64,000 nt of DNA, taken from the NCBI GenBank assembly GCA_021495925.1, contig JAKEKT010000044.1, positions 62,001 to 126,000 on the forward strand. The letters run 5' to 3'. A model generated the notes under the pieces. It had not been told where the DNA came from. It saw only the letters and a program-made list of their open reading frames with translations, and searched no databases. Below, one piece after another: positions 22,701-34,214 of this stretch (the first letter of the stretch is position 1; each line of letters begins with the position of its first letter). Made by a program: the position numbers and the translations under genes. Source of the DNA: Diplodia intermedia. Lineage: Eukaryota > Ascomycota > Dothideomycetes > Botryosphaeriales > Botryosphaeriaceae.

Positions 22701-24210
22701 TCGTTGATAGGTGGTTTCTAAGCACTCACTGATGATCAATGATGTTGACCTGCAGAGCATAGATACTGCTACGGGCAGACCATCATTTGGGTAGGTTAAA
22801 TACTGGTAATGGTCATAACGGCGCCACCGCCTAGGTACGCTATCCGATGATCGGTTTATAAAGTGTGGAGGAGATGGCCAGGTAACAACCTCGAGGATGG
22901 CAATCACGACTCGGTCTAGACGATCCACAGCCCAGTTGCTACGCCCGGTATTGCAGCTACGGAAAAATACTTGTGGACTGGATAGCGGTAGGTCTGGCGC
23001 AACGGCCAGGTCTCAGCCACTATTAGTTCCGTACGGAACCGTAGGCAGTAGGGTAAAGCTCGCCAGGCGTATTGGTGATTCAAGCATGCCTGAGGGCAGA
23101 TCAACTATCGAGAAGCAGATCTAATCCTAGGCTTCATGCTGGTAGCTGGTCCCTTCCGAGGCTTCCCGCAGGATAACGGCAACATGCGTAGTCTCACGCG
23201 GCATAGAGAAGGATATCGACCACAGCAACAAACGCTTCGCGGCGCCTTCGATCGCCAAAAACATTGTGGAAAGCGCTAGTCCGGACAACCAATGATGATA
23301 CGACCAGTCCGTACTGATCACGGCGGGTCTGTTTTTTGTCTTTCGCGGATTCCCTATAACAGCGCATCACCGTCTTCGACAGCACGCCTTTCTACTGCTT
23401 CCTGAAAGTAGTAGCGATCCTCGCCGCACCGCAAGTGTGATGCAACCCATATAAATAGTATAAAGGACAACGATGAGGGGGTACATAGCTTAGACGTTGG
23501 TCGAACGGCGGAAAGGCGAGGCTGTTGTGGGCGCCGCTTGATCTCGCTGCTTGACGATGATCGCATGTTACCGCGCAAGCCAGCGACTTGTCTAGCTCGA
23601 AGCTTATTCATGCCTTCTCGATCTTGACTCACAAGCCACTGCAGAAGCCGTTTGGCCGTGTGTTCACCGTGAGCTCTACCGGCGCTTTGGTGCGGAGTGT
23701 CCATGAGATGCGCTGTCATGTCTTCGCAGGCGTCTTGTCCTAATGATACCAAGGGGATGGTGCAGTAAAATTACGGTGAGGGAGAGGATTATGGAAACAG
23801 TATGACGTTTCTAGTTGGTGGAGAAGATGTTGGTCGAGCTGTACGCCATGTCGCTATTCGTTCGCTGAACATGCACAGAAATTGAACGTTAAGAATCAAT
23901 GGGCTCAGGACCGCTTTAATCTCAGTTGAGTGGCTCTGAATTTTTCATCATACTCCAGTGTGCCTTGTGCTACACTTCCTGCCTCGATTCGGCGAAAGCC
24001 TACGGCTATGCATGGTGATAAGTACAGCGAATGGGCGGCATAAGCACCTCCGTTTTGAGAAGAGTCGAGAACAAGGACAGATAGCAGGCGAGTTTCAGTA
24101 AAAGTAAATTAAAGTTTTAGAAATCCGTATCCGTCACGCCTTTGTAGAACCCTCAACCATAGGAAATTCCACGTCCGCAAACGCCGAACGACCCCCATCC
24201 CCTCCTCCCC
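19761..24210. other. Gene-poor stretch with weak coding remnants
   Basis: At 20545-20870 (plus) two overlapping frames look partly coding (MSHLCFATAAAVPVRPSEAA; DAFTISFFTDDSKGSAQKYN), as if one gene were frameshifted. Around 21712-21897 a short frame (GIPFAAAGNNVGHFELHG) is also protein-like but isolated. From 22 to 24.1 kb the DNA is AT-richer with nothing recognisable. Confidence 0.3.
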
Positions 24211-25569
24211 CTACTCCCCCTTCGCCCTCTTCTTAATATTCTCCCTCTGCCTCCTCTTCTTCTCCCTCCTCTTCTCCCTAACCCTCTCCTCCCTCCTCTC
24301 CCCCTCCTCCTCCCCCCTCCCCCCATCCCCCTCCACAACCCACAACCCCGAACTACTCCTCCCCACCCTCCACCCCCCCGGCACGTCCCCCTTCCCCAAC
24401 GGCCCCCCCAAATCCCCCTCCCCCGCATGCCCCTCCCTCACACAATCAACCATCTCGACAGACTCCCCATTCGGCGCCATCCCCCGATGCCACGCCCGCC
24501 GCGCCTCGTGCGCGCCGCGCACGCACCACCGCACCTGCGCCGCGCCGTCGTCCGCGGTCTCCGTGCGCGTGGCGCAGTAGTGGCATAAGGGCGCGAAACC
24601 CTCGGCGACGAGGGAGGGAGAGAGGAAGGAGGGGGAGCGGGAGAGAAGGCGCAGGGGCCGCGGGATGGCGCATTTGGCGCAGGTGAAGAAGGGTGGGGGG
24701 GTGGCGGGGCGTAGGGAGAGCATGGATAGGGCGGCGGCGAGGGTGTGGGTGGACGGTGGCTGGGAGGGGTCTGGGGTTAGCTGGGCGGGCGGAGCGGGAG
24801 GCGTAGTGGCTGCGGCGGTGGCGCCGGAGCGGGCTTTGCGGTGCGGTGGTGTTGGCGCTGGTGCTGGGTGCGTGGGGCGCTTGCCGGTGGTTTTGGTGGC
24901 GGACTGCGCCGGGAATGAGGCGAGGAAGTCGGTGAGGGAGAGGAGCTCTGATGAGGATGTTTGTGGCGCTGGCACGAGCTGCTCGGAAATGGTGGTGGGC
25001 TGCGGCTGGGCTGGAGGGGTTGCGGGCCTAGCGGTGGCGGAGGAGGAGGTGGTGTTGGCAAGTTTCTTGAACTTGTCCTTCTGGCGCCTGGCTGCGTTGG
25101 TGAGCTTCTTTCGTGCGGGCTTGCTGTCGAAAGAGCCGTCGTGAGAGCCCGAGAGATCGTCTGGGATCAGAGCTGCTTCAGATGAGGTGTTCGTCTGGAG
25201 TGTGTCAGTGACGGTCGGCTCAAAGGCGGGTTAAGGGCTTACGGAAGTGTCTTTGGGGAGGCGCAGCTTGAGGGTTGGCTGATTGTAAGCGCTGTGCTGA
25301 GGCGCGACTTCTCCAGGCTCATGTCTCTCAATATCCATTGGGGCATTTGTGGTGTTGAGGTCAAGAGAAGGTTGCTTGCGTGGTTGCGGCTCGTCATCGT
25401 GATCATGAATGCCGGCCTTCCGCTTGCTCGGCGAAGGACTGAGAGCGACCTCTTGGTCGCTGGTACTATCGCTGGCTAAGCCGGGCGAGAGGAGGTTGGA
25501 CTGCGCCTGAAGCGCGAATGCAGTGAAACTGGCCTTGCGGCCGACGGGGCGAGCTTTTGGTGGAGTCAT
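24211..25569 (-). CDS. Hypothetical protein with paired CxxC motifs and basic C-terminus, 2 exons
   Basis: Exons 25569-25243 and 25194-24211 join in phase through a 48-nt intron (GTAAGC donor, CACTGAC branch region, CTCCAG acceptor), giving 436 residues. The N-terminal third is Ser/Pro-rich, with SPSPSKRKAG and a later basic segment (SKPARKKLTNAARRQKDKFK). Two zinc-ribbon-like pairs occur at C281-x2-C284 (FFTCAKCA) and C313-x2-C316 (LCHYCAT), flanked by a Trp-containing region (VRWCVRGAHEARRAWHRGMA). The protein ends in a highly charged Arg/Glu/Lys stretch (EKRREKKRRQRENIKKRAKG), probably helical and nuclear-targeting. The ATG at 25569 begins MTPPKARPVGRKA. Composition shifts to very C-rich (plus strand) at the 3' end, which makes the C-terminus low-complexity. 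No named family recognised. Confidence 0.65.
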
Positions 25570-26630
25570 GGTTGCGCGTTGCGAAAAACTTCTGTTGGAA
25601 TCCTGGACGGGGTTGTGGTCAGGAATCGAGTGCAGCTGGAGAGGAAGAGGGTGGGAGCGAAGAGCGTGGAAATATGACGCCCGACCAACACCTAGGCCGA
25701 TGACTAAGACGGAGGGTGCGCGTACGCGTCGGCCAGCGCGGCGCGTACTGCGTCGACCGAGGCCATCTTCACACTTCACTGAGCCGCAAACGCAGGCCTC
25801 CACCACGGTGCTTCTGGAGCACCTCTCTGAACTCCATGACACAGCCGAAAGAGACTACATACTGGTCCAGACCTCTTAGGCCTCCAGCTTTGGAGCTCCG
25901 CTGGGCGACCGTGGCTGTGAAATCGAGGAGAGGTATTGACTTACGTATACTAGAGCAAAGCTGTGTACGCCGTATATCGCCATGAGGTTCCCGAACGCGA
26001 GTCGGACCCCCATTTTCAGGAAAGCGACTTTGTGCTGGTTATATCTGGAACGTTCTGCTTGCAAGCAGCAAAGAAAGTCATGGTGCGACGGATCACCTCA
26101 GGCCTGATCTCAGCACGGTTCGGCGGCGCGAAACTATCACCCTGGCTACCATAGCGGGTACACGCGCTGAGGTAGACTTGATGGTGTGGGACACTCCGGG
26201 GGATCTAAAGAGGGTCCACTGCTGCAAGTCACGAGCCGTCATCAAGTATATATGGACAATGACTATGAGAAGGTGCTATACATGAGCTAGGAGTGTATCG
26301 GATCAAATCTGAGCTTCATTTCCGGCCCTAATATGCTACCTGCAGCGCAATTGCTTGCTACCCCATGACACTCTCGGTGCTTGCCAGGAAAACCTCCCAC
26401 GCTTTTCAAACTGCATCGGCAAATACAAGCAAAAACAACCATGAGGCCAGGACAATCCGCGCGCAATTATCCGTCATCCTCTGCGCAGATCCACCCTCAC
26501 AAACGCCAGACCCATCCTTCAAGCAAGCGTTACATCACCGCACCCGTATCATCCCGCTGCCTCTTCCACAAGCCCGCCCACCCCTATTCCCCTCCCCCAT
26601 GCCCCTCCCCACACACCTCAAAGCACCTGT
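25570..26630. other. Intergenic
   Basis: No gene seen. The right part (26380-26630) is C-rich and probably the 3' flank of the minus-strand gene ending at 26631. Confidence 0.4.
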
Positions 26631-27437
26631 CTATCCTGCCACCCCAGCAACCCCCTCCCGCTCACCCCTCCACGACCCTACCAACGCCGCATCCGTCTTC
26701 TTTATCCCATACACAATCTCCAGAAACTTTACCACCAAGCGGTACTCCCCACTCGCCGCCATCTCGACCGCCGGCCCACACCCACCCAACCCGTGTAGCA
26801 ACTCGTCGAAGACGTGAACCATGACGGACGTCGCTGCGACCGCTTCCGTACACGTGCAGCTGTCAGATTGTGGTCCGCAGACATCGTTGGGGTAGATGGA
26901 GGGGAGCGGCGCCGGGGGTGTTGGAGGGAGCGGGATTGCGGAGGGGCGGTCGGTGGATCGGTGTCCTGGTGCGCTGGATGGGGCAAAAGCGGCGGTGGTG
27001 CGGGTCCCGGTGGCGGGGATTCGAGTTTGCGGGATAGGGAGTGGCGGGATGGAGGCGGCGGAGGAGGGGCCTGGGGTGCGTGAGCAGCGCGAGTGGGGAG
27101 CGGTGGCGGAGGCGGTCTGTTTCTTTGTTTGGGAAGGGAGTATGAGCGGGGCGGAGTCGCTTGAGTGGGCGGGAGAAGCGGGAGGAGCGGGAGGAGCGTG
27201 CATGAGGTCATCATCATGGCCGTTGATGTCATGGCCTGTTGGAGTCAAGGCAGCGCTGGCGGTGCGGGCGCCTTGGACGCCGCTCGGATGACTGCGCTGT
27301 AGGCTTGGAGTACCGATCGCGAGCGACACGACATGGGTCGAGCCTTGCGATGTGGTGTCGCTGCGGCTGTGATAACCTTGCTGATCTGCCTCGGCTCGCG
27401 CTGGCCGGGTTGGCGCGGCCTTCAAGTTCCCTAACAT
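26631..27437 (-). CDS. Hypothetical Ser/Pro/Thr-rich protein with conserved-looking C-terminus
   Basis: A single open frame of 268 residues from ATG 27437 (MLGNLKAAPTRPARAE). Residues 1-190 are disordered (Pro, Ser, Thr, Ala). The C-terminal roughly 75 residues look folded: a Cys-containing turn (DVCGPQSDSCTCTEA), then VMVHVFDELLHGLGGCGPAV and MAASGEYRLVVKFLEIVYGI, amphipathic helices with a Gly-rich turn. No signal peptide. An upstream exon cannot be excluded, because another frame on the same strand is open to about 27537. The opposite strand also shows long frames here, but they are Pro-rich shadows of this GC-rich gene. Confidence 0.5.
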   Translation of the reverse strand: MLGNLKAAPTRPARAEADQQGYHSRSDTTSQGSTHVVSLAIGTPSLQRSHPSGVQGARTASAALTPTGHDINGHDDDLMHAPPAPPASPAHSSDSAPLILPSQTKKQTASATAPHSRCSRTPGPSSAASIPPLPIPQTRIPATGTRTTAAFAPSSAPGHRSTDRPSAIPLPPTPPAPLPSIYPNDVCGPQSDSCTCTEAVAATSVMVHVFDELLHGLGGCGPAVEMAASGEYRLVVKFLEIVYGIKKTDAALVGSWRGEREGVAGVAG

Positions 27438-27577
27438 CACTGAGGCTCCAGTTTGGCAGAATCTGATTGTCCACTTTCACCCAAATCTTCCGCATCACAC
27501 CCACGCATCGCTTGTGCCGTTCCACCTCCAGCCACACTCACACCTCGAGCGTCTCCCAACACGCCTCTCCTCCCATC

Positions 27578-28049
27578 ATGGACCCCATGGACTATAGCCA
27601 ATGGTATGTCCCTGTGGTGGTCTAGGCGTCGGATAGAGCGCAGCGCGAGGACCCTAGCTACAGGCGGTCGCGCAAGCTTCCACCTCGCATCGTCTACGCC
27701 AGTGTCGTAAGCTTCGCGTACCTTTCCACCAGATTCACGCCAAGCTGAACCACACCAGGTTAAGAGAGCTCAGCGAGAGAAAGCCGCCGCGCCCGGCGCA
27801 GACACGGGGTAGCTGATGTGGACTTTCATGCTTGCTTTTGCCTCATCGACCACCTTGGCTCATCCATCTTCGGAAGTCAGCGCTACAACTGCTAATATTT
27901 CAGACTGTGGTCAAGATGCCGTCTCGCCTCGATTTCGCTATCGTATATACATTGGCAAGCTCGGAACCACCACCCCATGTCCCCCAATTAATGTCGCCAT
28001 CTGTGCTGTCGACACTAGACTGCGCAGGAGAGCTTCGCTACCATGCTGA
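27578..28049 (+). CDS. Short hypothetical gene, several small exons, 3' end unclear
   Basis: ATG 27578 begins MDPMDYSQ. A GTATGT donor follows (27602) and an acceptor CTACAG lies about 60 nt later; the second exon reads RSRKLPPRIVYASV, then a GTAAGC donor. A third exon starts after CACCAG near 27758 with VKRAQREKAAAPGADTG and ends at a GTAGCT donor. The next acceptor (TTTCAG, 27905) leads to coding-like sequence, but the best frame there (VVKMPSRLDFAIVYTLASSE, open to 28197) is out of phase with the third exon, while the phase-correct frames stop early. The gene is therefore either mis-modelled, truncated or decayed. It lies about 140 bp from the divergent Ser/Pro-rich gene. Confidence 0.3.
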
Positions 28050-28199
28050 TCGTACGCAATATCTACAATTGCACGGACAAACGAACTCTGAGTCAAATTC
28101 CAGAGAGCCACAAAATGAAGCTATACAACTGCTCCAGTTTGTGGTGAAGCGCGTAGGCATTGTTCGAAAGGCATGTCAGAATGAGAGCTGCAAGTAGCG

Positions 28200-28930
28200 G
28201 CGCAAGAAGGTGGGTGAAGCGCATAGCAGCGACGACTCCGAAAGTGTAGAGACACAAGCAGAAGCACACGCCGGTGTACTACTGCGGCCCTTAGGCCTTT
28301 TCTCGCAGTTCGCCGGGAGCAGCCAGCTCTAGCAGCAGAACGAGCAGCATGAGCCAAACACATCCTCTAATGAGTCTTCGATGGTGGTGCCAGAGTTCCA
28401 AGGTAGGCTGGTGTGCTGGGTAGAGAAACCGCTCGTTGCAGCCATGGTAGTGCTTGGGAGTGGGGATCGTGGGTTGTATTATAAGAATACAAGTAAGAAT
28501 ATATAAGCCAAGAAGTTCCAACTTAGTAGACCTCGTCGAATGGAGGAGAGGGTGTAGGTGTAAAGTGGGATGAGAGGGTGTAGATGTAAAGTGTAGGAGC
28601 GAGTGTCCGAGTAGAAGTACCATCTGGGATAGCTTGCTAGGGTGGCAGTGAATGGGCAGCTGTGTTAGGAGGAATCTGTTCTACGGATGAGATGGCAAAG
28701 TTTGCTTACGATTTGGACTTCTCAAACACGGAATTGAGTTTCTAGAATGGTTATTCATTAGAGGACGTTTGTCTGGGCTATCGCCGTAAGAGCATGAAGC
28801 CACCGTGTTTCCCTGCAAGCCGCATTGCCAGAATCCAGAAACCAACAAACGCATACCAAAAAAGTCAACCCGCCCAAACCAAAGCCAAAACCCCAAGCAA
28901 ACCCCAACCCCCCAACCCTCACCGCCCCCA
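28200..28930. other. Intergenic
   Basis: No gene seen. GTGTAGATGTAAAGTG-like segments repeat at about 28553 and 28576. The right end is C/A-rich, at the 3' flank of the SANT-domain gene. Confidence 0.35.
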
Positions 28931-31321
28931 TCACACACCACAAACAAAACTAACCCCCACCCCCCTCCTCAACGCCCCCAACCTCTCCCCCAACCTCCTC
29001 GCCCCCTCCTCCCCCTCCCTCTCCTCCTCCCCCTGCGCCTCCACCACTCCCCTCGTCTCCACAATCCCCTGGTCCGCAGCACCGGACGCATCGGCAGTAG
29101 CAGCAGTAGTATCATCAGCACCCCCACTCTCCCCCGGCGCCGCGAACGCGTACGGCGCGAACTCGGCGATCGTGGCGGCCAGGATCTGCGTCGCGGAGGC
29201 GGGCAGCGCACGCCCGCTGCGCTGCGGGAATTGGTCGAGGACTTTGTGGCCGGTGGCGAGGAGGCGGGTGCTGATGGTTACGGGGGGGCGGGTGGGGTTG
29301 GTGTGGGCGGGACCGGTGGTGGGACCGCTGGTGGTGGGACCGGTGGCGGTGGTGCGGCGGCGGCGCTTGGTCGGGTGGTTGCCGCGGGCGGCGTCGATGC
29401 CCGTGGAGGGCGCGGTGAAGGAGTGCGGGGCGGCGCGGTTCTTGCTGGAGGTGGCGTTGTCGCTGGCGCTGGCGCTGGGGAGGGACGACGAGAGCTGTGG
29501 GGAGGCGGCGGGGGCGATGGCAGGGCCCGGGCCGCGCCTGGCCTTCTTCAGGGCGGGGAAGGACTGCGGCGTGGAGCGGCGAGCGGTAGCGGCGGCGGCG
29601 TCGTCGTCGTCGTCGTCGAAGCTGGTGGAGCCGCGCTTGCGCTTCTCGCCAGGGACAGATTGCTGCTGAAGCTGATGCGGCTGCTTGGCGGCAGCCCGCT
29701 GCCTCTGACGGCCGGACTTGTTCTTCTCGGCGGTGCGCGCCCGGGTCTCCTGCACGTACTCGTCGTGCATGTCCTTGAGGGACTGGGGCTCCGGGTGGAA
29801 GTAGCCGCCATCCGCGAACTCGGCGCTGACGACCTTGTCCCAGCGCTCGGCGACGGTCCACGCGAAGCGCAGCACGTTGTAGTTGGTGGCGAGGTGCTGC
29901 GAGATGCGCTGCCAGCGCTGGTCGGGCTCCACGTGCTCGAGCGCCATCTCCGCCCACTGCATGGCGTGCATGACGGCTGCGTCCTCGCGCTGGGTCCAGG
30001 GACGCGAAGGGCTGGCCAGGTCTTGGAGCTCGTCGGCGTCCGGCATGGCGTATTCGCCGTCGTCGTCGCCCGGGCCGGAGGGCGGCGGGAGATCGGCGAA
30101 GTCCAGGTCGTACTCGATGTTGTAGCCGTCGTTTTCCGACTCCGAGCCCCAGTCGAAGGACTCGGTCTTGTCAGTCCTTGCGTCATCGTCGTTGGCAGCA
30201 GCCCCGACGGAATCAATTGCCTTGTCGGGAGGGGGGAGGTCGTCGATGTCGTTAGCCTCTTCGGCATCAACATCGAGAATCTGAGTGCCATCGTGGGCCA
30301 GGTGACTGTCGAGGAGCTCGTAATTGCCAAGAAGCTCATCCTCGCTGTCGGTGACAGCATGCATCAAGTCCTTGTACATGTCGTCGGTACGCTTGACTTC
30401 GAAGACACTGGTATCGAACGAAGCGTTGACGTCGCGGCTCAAAGTGCCGTCGGGGCCGGCGAAAGCGCCGTTGCTGCGGAAAGATGGGCTGTTCGTGGTG
30501 TAGTCCTGAACGAGCGATTCTTGGACATCGGCATCGATAATACCGAAATTCTCTACATCTGGCACAGCTGCCACATCGAAGTCGCGGTAGACAGGCTGCG
30601 ACTGGGATGGGAATTCAATGCTCTGCGTGAACGCCTCATCCAATGCACTGGCCGGGAACTGTGAGAAGGCACTGTTCTCCTGCGTAAATGACTGGCTGAC
30701 GTCATGGACTGGGGCATGCAAATATGCACCATTGTTCGGAGTGAACCCCTGACCGACAAGATTGGCCGGACCCTGTGTGTAGGTGTCGCCGCTCTGGTAG
30801 TAGGCGTCGCCGCCCTGGGTGTAGACGTCGCCGCCCTGGGAGTTGAAAGGAGAGTTGTTCAAGCCGGGGAACCCTCCGCTGGTGTCAAGGTTGGCGGGCT
30901 GCGTATGGTGAAAGGTCTGCTGGTAGTCGTTCGGAGGGTCGTAAACTTGGAACGGGTTGTTGTTCACGACCTGGTCTTGGGCCACTCCATACCCGTTCGG
31001 GTTGAAAGCGCCAGGTTGAGCGGGAATGCCAAAGGTACCCGGGCGGTGATCAAAAGGTGACGCCAGCGCGTCATACGCCGGCGGAGTGAAGGTGGGCGCA
31101 GTCTGATAGGACGGCGCCATCTGGTCGGTGGACGCCGGCTGGTAGGCGCCCGTACTCTGCAGGTTGTCAGAAACGGGCGCGTTGTCGCAATGCGTGAGTT
31201 TACTTACGAAGTTTTGAGAGATCATGTCGTCAGCCCTGCGGCGGGCGCTGTCGTCGTGCTGCTCTCCGGGCGTGAAACGAGCGTGCGGCAGCTCATTTTC
31301 ATTGAGGTTGAAGGGTGACAT
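28931..31321 (-). CDS. SANT/Myb-like domain nuclear protein, 2 exons
   Basis: Exons 31321-31208 and 31156-28931, separated by a 51-nt in-frame intron (GTAAGT donor, TCTGAC branch region, CTGCAG acceptor); 779 residues. The first 300 residues are Gln/Asn/Pro/Tyr-rich with degenerate GGD.YTQ/YYQ repeats (plus-strand region 30770-30850), typical of transcription-factor activation regions. An acidic Asp/Glu stretch follows. At about residues 422-490 lies a SANT/Myb-like segment starting RPWTQREDAAVMHAMQWAEM with spaced tryptophans (W..Q..W) and ending near the AWTVAERWDKVV helix. Beyond it are basic clusters (GEKRKRG, TKRRRRTTA) and a poly-Asp run, consistent with nuclear localisation. The start is the first ATG in frame after a long ATG-less stretch. 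It is divergently oriented to the F-box gene. A role in DNA or chromatin binding is inferred from the domain. Confidence 0.75.
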   Translation of the reverse strand: MSPFNLNENELPHARFTPGEQHDDSARRRADDMISQNFVSKLTHCDNAPVSDNLQSTGAYQPASTDQMAPSYQTAPTFTPPAYDALASPFDHRPGTFGIPAQPGAFNPNGYGVAQDQVVNNNPFQVYDPPNDYQQTFHHTQPANLDTSGGFPGLNNSPFNSQGGDVYTQGGDAYYQSGDTYTQGPANLVGQGFTPNNGAYLHAPVHDVSQSFTQENSAFSQFPASALDEAFTQSIEFPSQSQPVYRDFDVAAVPDVENFGIIDADVQESLVQDYTTNSPSFRSNGAFAGPDGTLSRDVNASFDTSVFEVKRTDDMYKDLMHAVTDSEDELLGNYELLDSHLAHDGTQILDVDAEEANDIDDLPPPDKAIDSVGAAANDDDARTDKTESFDWGSESENDGYNIEYDLDFADLPPPSGPGDDDGEYAMPDADELQDLASPSRPWTQREDAAVMHAMQWAEMALEHVEPDQRWQRISQHLATNYNVLRFAWTVAERWDKVVSAEFADGGYFHPEPQSLKDMHDEYVQETRARTAEKNKSGRQRQRAAAKQPHQLQQQSVPGEKRKRGSTSFDDDDDDAAAATARRSTPQSFPALKKARRGPGPAIAPAASPQLSSSLPSASASDNATSSKNRAAPHSFTAPSTGIDAARGNHPTKRRRRTTATGPTTSGPTTGPAHTNPTRPPVTISTRLLATGHKVLDQFPQRSGRALPASATQILAATIAEFAPYAFAAPGESGGADDTTAATADASGAADQGIVETRGVVEAQGEEEREGEEGARRLGERLGALRRGVGVSFVCGV

Positions 31322-32336
31322 GGCGTGCAAACGTAGCGCGTGATTGGTGGAAATGCGGTGGTTGCGAAGCGCGATGGTGGTCGGGGCAGAGGTGGTAGAT
31401 GAGTTGGCGGTGGTTGCGGGTGTGGGAGAGTTTGTATGCGCGCCGTGGCGCGTGGCCGCAAAAACCGGTTCGCGCGCGCACGCGCGCTCCACCGCCGCCT
31501 CGCGCAAAGCCGCGCCCGTCTGGCTTGTCAAGTGGTCGCTCGAGTCACCCTGTTCAAGCGCTCGTTCGCGGGATGGAGGCCAGTCAAATGGCTTGCAGTT
31601 CCCCCCGAGTCCCCTCTCAACCTGACATCTTCATTCTCCCATCTCTCCCACTCCCATCCTGTGGTCTTCCTTTAACACGTCTTGGTAATAATGAGACGGT
31701 CTTTCTCCGTAAGAAGCAGAAGTAATTTTCCGGACGTAGATGTAGTTCCAGGAGCACTTTTTCTAAAGTAGCCAAAGGGAATGCCCCGACGTAGAGGTAT
31801 GTTTCGGATCAAAAAGTGCATCAAGATATAAGATTCGGTAGCTTACGTATTACGCAATCCTTGCCGGCTTTGAAGCTCTGTACTTGAATATAAACTATAT
31901 GTCACGGCATGTTGTTAGAATCTTGCCGACAACGATGGATTACCAGGTTTTTTTTGCTGTATATATACGTCCCCCGCAGTTCTCAAAGCCATATTCAGCC
32001 CGGCTGGCCGATTTTGTCTGTCAATGCTTGATCGTACTGCTTACAGCAGGTATCTATATAGTCCAATTGAGGATGACTGCACGAGTGCAAAGACAAGGAG
32101 AATTGATTTCGCGCTGAAATGTGACATGTGTTGCGGGTTTGTGGTTAGTAGTTTGCGAACAATATCCCGAAACTGCTTTGGGTGCGGGTTGCCCTGCATA
32201 AACACGTGATGAGCGCAGACGCGTGGAATATTTCCTACGCGCTCGTCCGCTCAACCCACCCAGCTCTTCCTCCACCCTCCTCGCCGCGCCCATCAACCTC
32301 GTCGCCGCAGCAACTCTCACCAACAAAGCTGCCGAG
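31322..32336. promoter_or_regulatory. Divergent intergenic region between SANT and F-box genes
   Basis: About 1 kb with no convincing gene. The left third (31420-31660) is GC-rich; the right part is AT-rich with a TATATATA sequence at about 31961-31968 and scattered A/T runs. It must hold the promoters of both flanking genes. The final part (32240-32336) is pyrimidine/C-rich, like a fungal 5' leader. Confidence 0.5.
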
Positions 32337-33584
32337 ATGTCGGGCTCCGGTCTCTCGCTGAATGACATGCCTGCCGACATCCTCATGGCGATTGCCGAGG
32401 CCGTCGCAAGGATCAGCGTCAAGAATCGCGGCGCCAGCAACGAGATCTGCTCGCTCTCGTGCGTGAGCAAGCGCCTCTATGCGCCCGCCATCAAGCACGT
32501 CTTCCGGGTTATCAACGCGCAGCAGATAAGGCACTTTTCGCAAGATAGTCCCTACACGGGCATGCCTCCCGTCGCGCTTCAACACACCAGGTGGGATGAC
32601 CAACCTTGGGAAAGCGTACCAGGCAGACTGACATGAGCTCACAGATATTTGGCCCTGGGCTTTCCTCCTCAACGCTCCTTCGACAAACATACTGGCATCC
32701 GAATCTATCCCTCGGTTGCGACACAGTTCATCGCGATCCTCTCCACCGCCAAGAACGTCAAGGTTGTCACCATCCATGCCCCCGTCGACGTGATAGACAG
32801 CTTCGAGACGCAAATAGAGCTGCTGCGCGTCAATTTCCCCAGCGTAGTGGAACTCCACTACTACCCTCACCCCGACGTCATGTATCACAGCCCAATCCTC
32901 CCGACACTGTTCCCGAACATCACAACGCTGGTCAGTCTGGACTTCGGCTACGATGAAATGGCGCCATTGCTAGAGCCCACAATCCTTCCTTACCTTGTCG
33001 ACCTCTTCAACCGTCACCAACTTCCGCACCTTAAGCACCTTCAGCTTCATCTACCCTTTTCCTTCAAGCTTCTGGAATCGCTGCCGGCCATTGGAAGCCG
33101 CCTGGAAACCCTCGTCGTCGACTCGATTAGCGCTGCCTACTACTGGGACGCTCACCGGTTTTTTGCGGGCCAACTCGTCGACCGTCTCAACGCAAACGTG
33201 TGCCTCAAAAACATCAGCCTTCCAGTTTGGAGCGGACGAATTGACCATTACTCTCCCAGGGAGAAAGTCGAGACCCTGCAACTTCTCTACGAACAATGCC
33301 CTCATATCGAGGTCCTTTCTCTAGACTATGGAGCCTTCTACGAGCTCAGGCGTCGCTCGACTAAGTTCACGGTGGGAGAATTCGTCCAGAAGTTCCACAC
33401 TACAGCAAGCTCTGTCCACCGCAACAAGAGAGCCTTGTTCTGGATGCGGTACCTCGAGCCTGTTAATCCGCATCAGAAGGTGAGGATGGCCAATGGTGTC
33501 ATGAGTGTCGTGGACATCAATCCGATCTTGGAGACGCCCGTGCTCGTCGACTACCCGTGGGGGAACCTCGAGGACGCGGATTGA
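32337..33584 (+). CDS. F-box protein, 2 exons
   Basis: Exons 32337-32590 and 32645-33584 flank a 54-nt intron (GTGGGA donor, GACTGAC branch, CACAG acceptor); phases agree and give 397 residues. The N-terminus carries an F-box (residues about 6-50): LSLNDMPADILMAIAEAVAR followed by SLSCVSKRLYAPAIKHVFR, which binds Skp1 in SCF ubiquitin ligases. The remainder has leucine-rich, LRR-like spacing (FPSVVELHYY, HLKHLQLHLP, RLETLVVDSI, NVCLKNISLP, HIEVLSLDYG), a common substrate-recognition region in fungal F-box proteins. The domains suggest a substrate adaptor in ubiquitination; the substrate is unknown. Its start lies 1,015 bp from the divergent SANT-domain gene, so the interval is probably a shared promoter region. 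No anomalies seen. Confidence 0.85.
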
Positions 33585-34001
33585 CCGTCTGGGCCCGAGG
33601 ATGCATACGATGATACCATTGACTTGCCGCAGCGCAATGAAGAAGACATCGCTTAGGAAATGGAGAAATGACCGCCTGTCACGGAGGATATTGGTCGTGC
33701 GGATGGGGTCTTTTTGGCGTGCTTTTCGCAGATGCAGGGGAACGCAGCGTCGTCGGGTCCAATATCGAGCTCTGCCCCGCGCCCGAAGCCTGTTAATTTT
33801 CAGAGTTTCAATTTCATGTCTAGTCACCTTTGTTCGCCCGCCGGGGGTTGGCAGTGAGCGATCGAGCGCAACGGGTGACGTCGGTTTGCTAGACCCGAAC
33901 CGGTTTAGCGTTGGGCTTAGCGCGATTTGCGCAGGATATCAACCGCGCCCGCTGGCCGAGCACCGCGCTTTCCACCATACCTGAAAAAAACAACAGAAAC
34001 A

Positions 34002-34214
34002 ATGCCAGTAGAAACTGCGTGGAGAGCCGGCGCCCTCGTCTTGCTTCGGCAGGAAGGAGGAGAGCCCCATGGCCTTCATCGTGTGATTTACATGGCTAGA
34101 ACAAAGCGGATCGTGCCTTCATGCAACCAGGCTCAAGCTCCCTGCGCTGCTGATTACACGTTCCAACATAGCAATAGAGGGAATATGCTCTTCGGGACAT
34201 GCTACGTGCTGTGA
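34002..34214 (+). CDS. Possible small hypothetical protein
   Basis: The ATG at 34002 has a favourable context (AAACAATGCC) after an A-rich stretch and opens 70 codons, beginning MPVETAWRAGALVLLRQEGG and ending GTCYVL. Composition is unremarkable and there is no signal peptide or motif. It could be the 5' part of a decayed gene or chance; it sits at the left edge of the repeat-rich region. Confidence 0.2.
   Translation: MPVETAWRAGALVLLRQEGGEPHGLHRVIYMARTKRIVPSCNQAQAPCAADYTFQHSNRGNMLFGTCYVL

Noticed and set aside
28805..30664. 619-codon open frame on the plus strand
   Set aside because: It is the antisense shadow of the SANT-domain gene: the composition is Gly/Arg/Val-rich and the minus strand has a real domain, an intron and better codon use.
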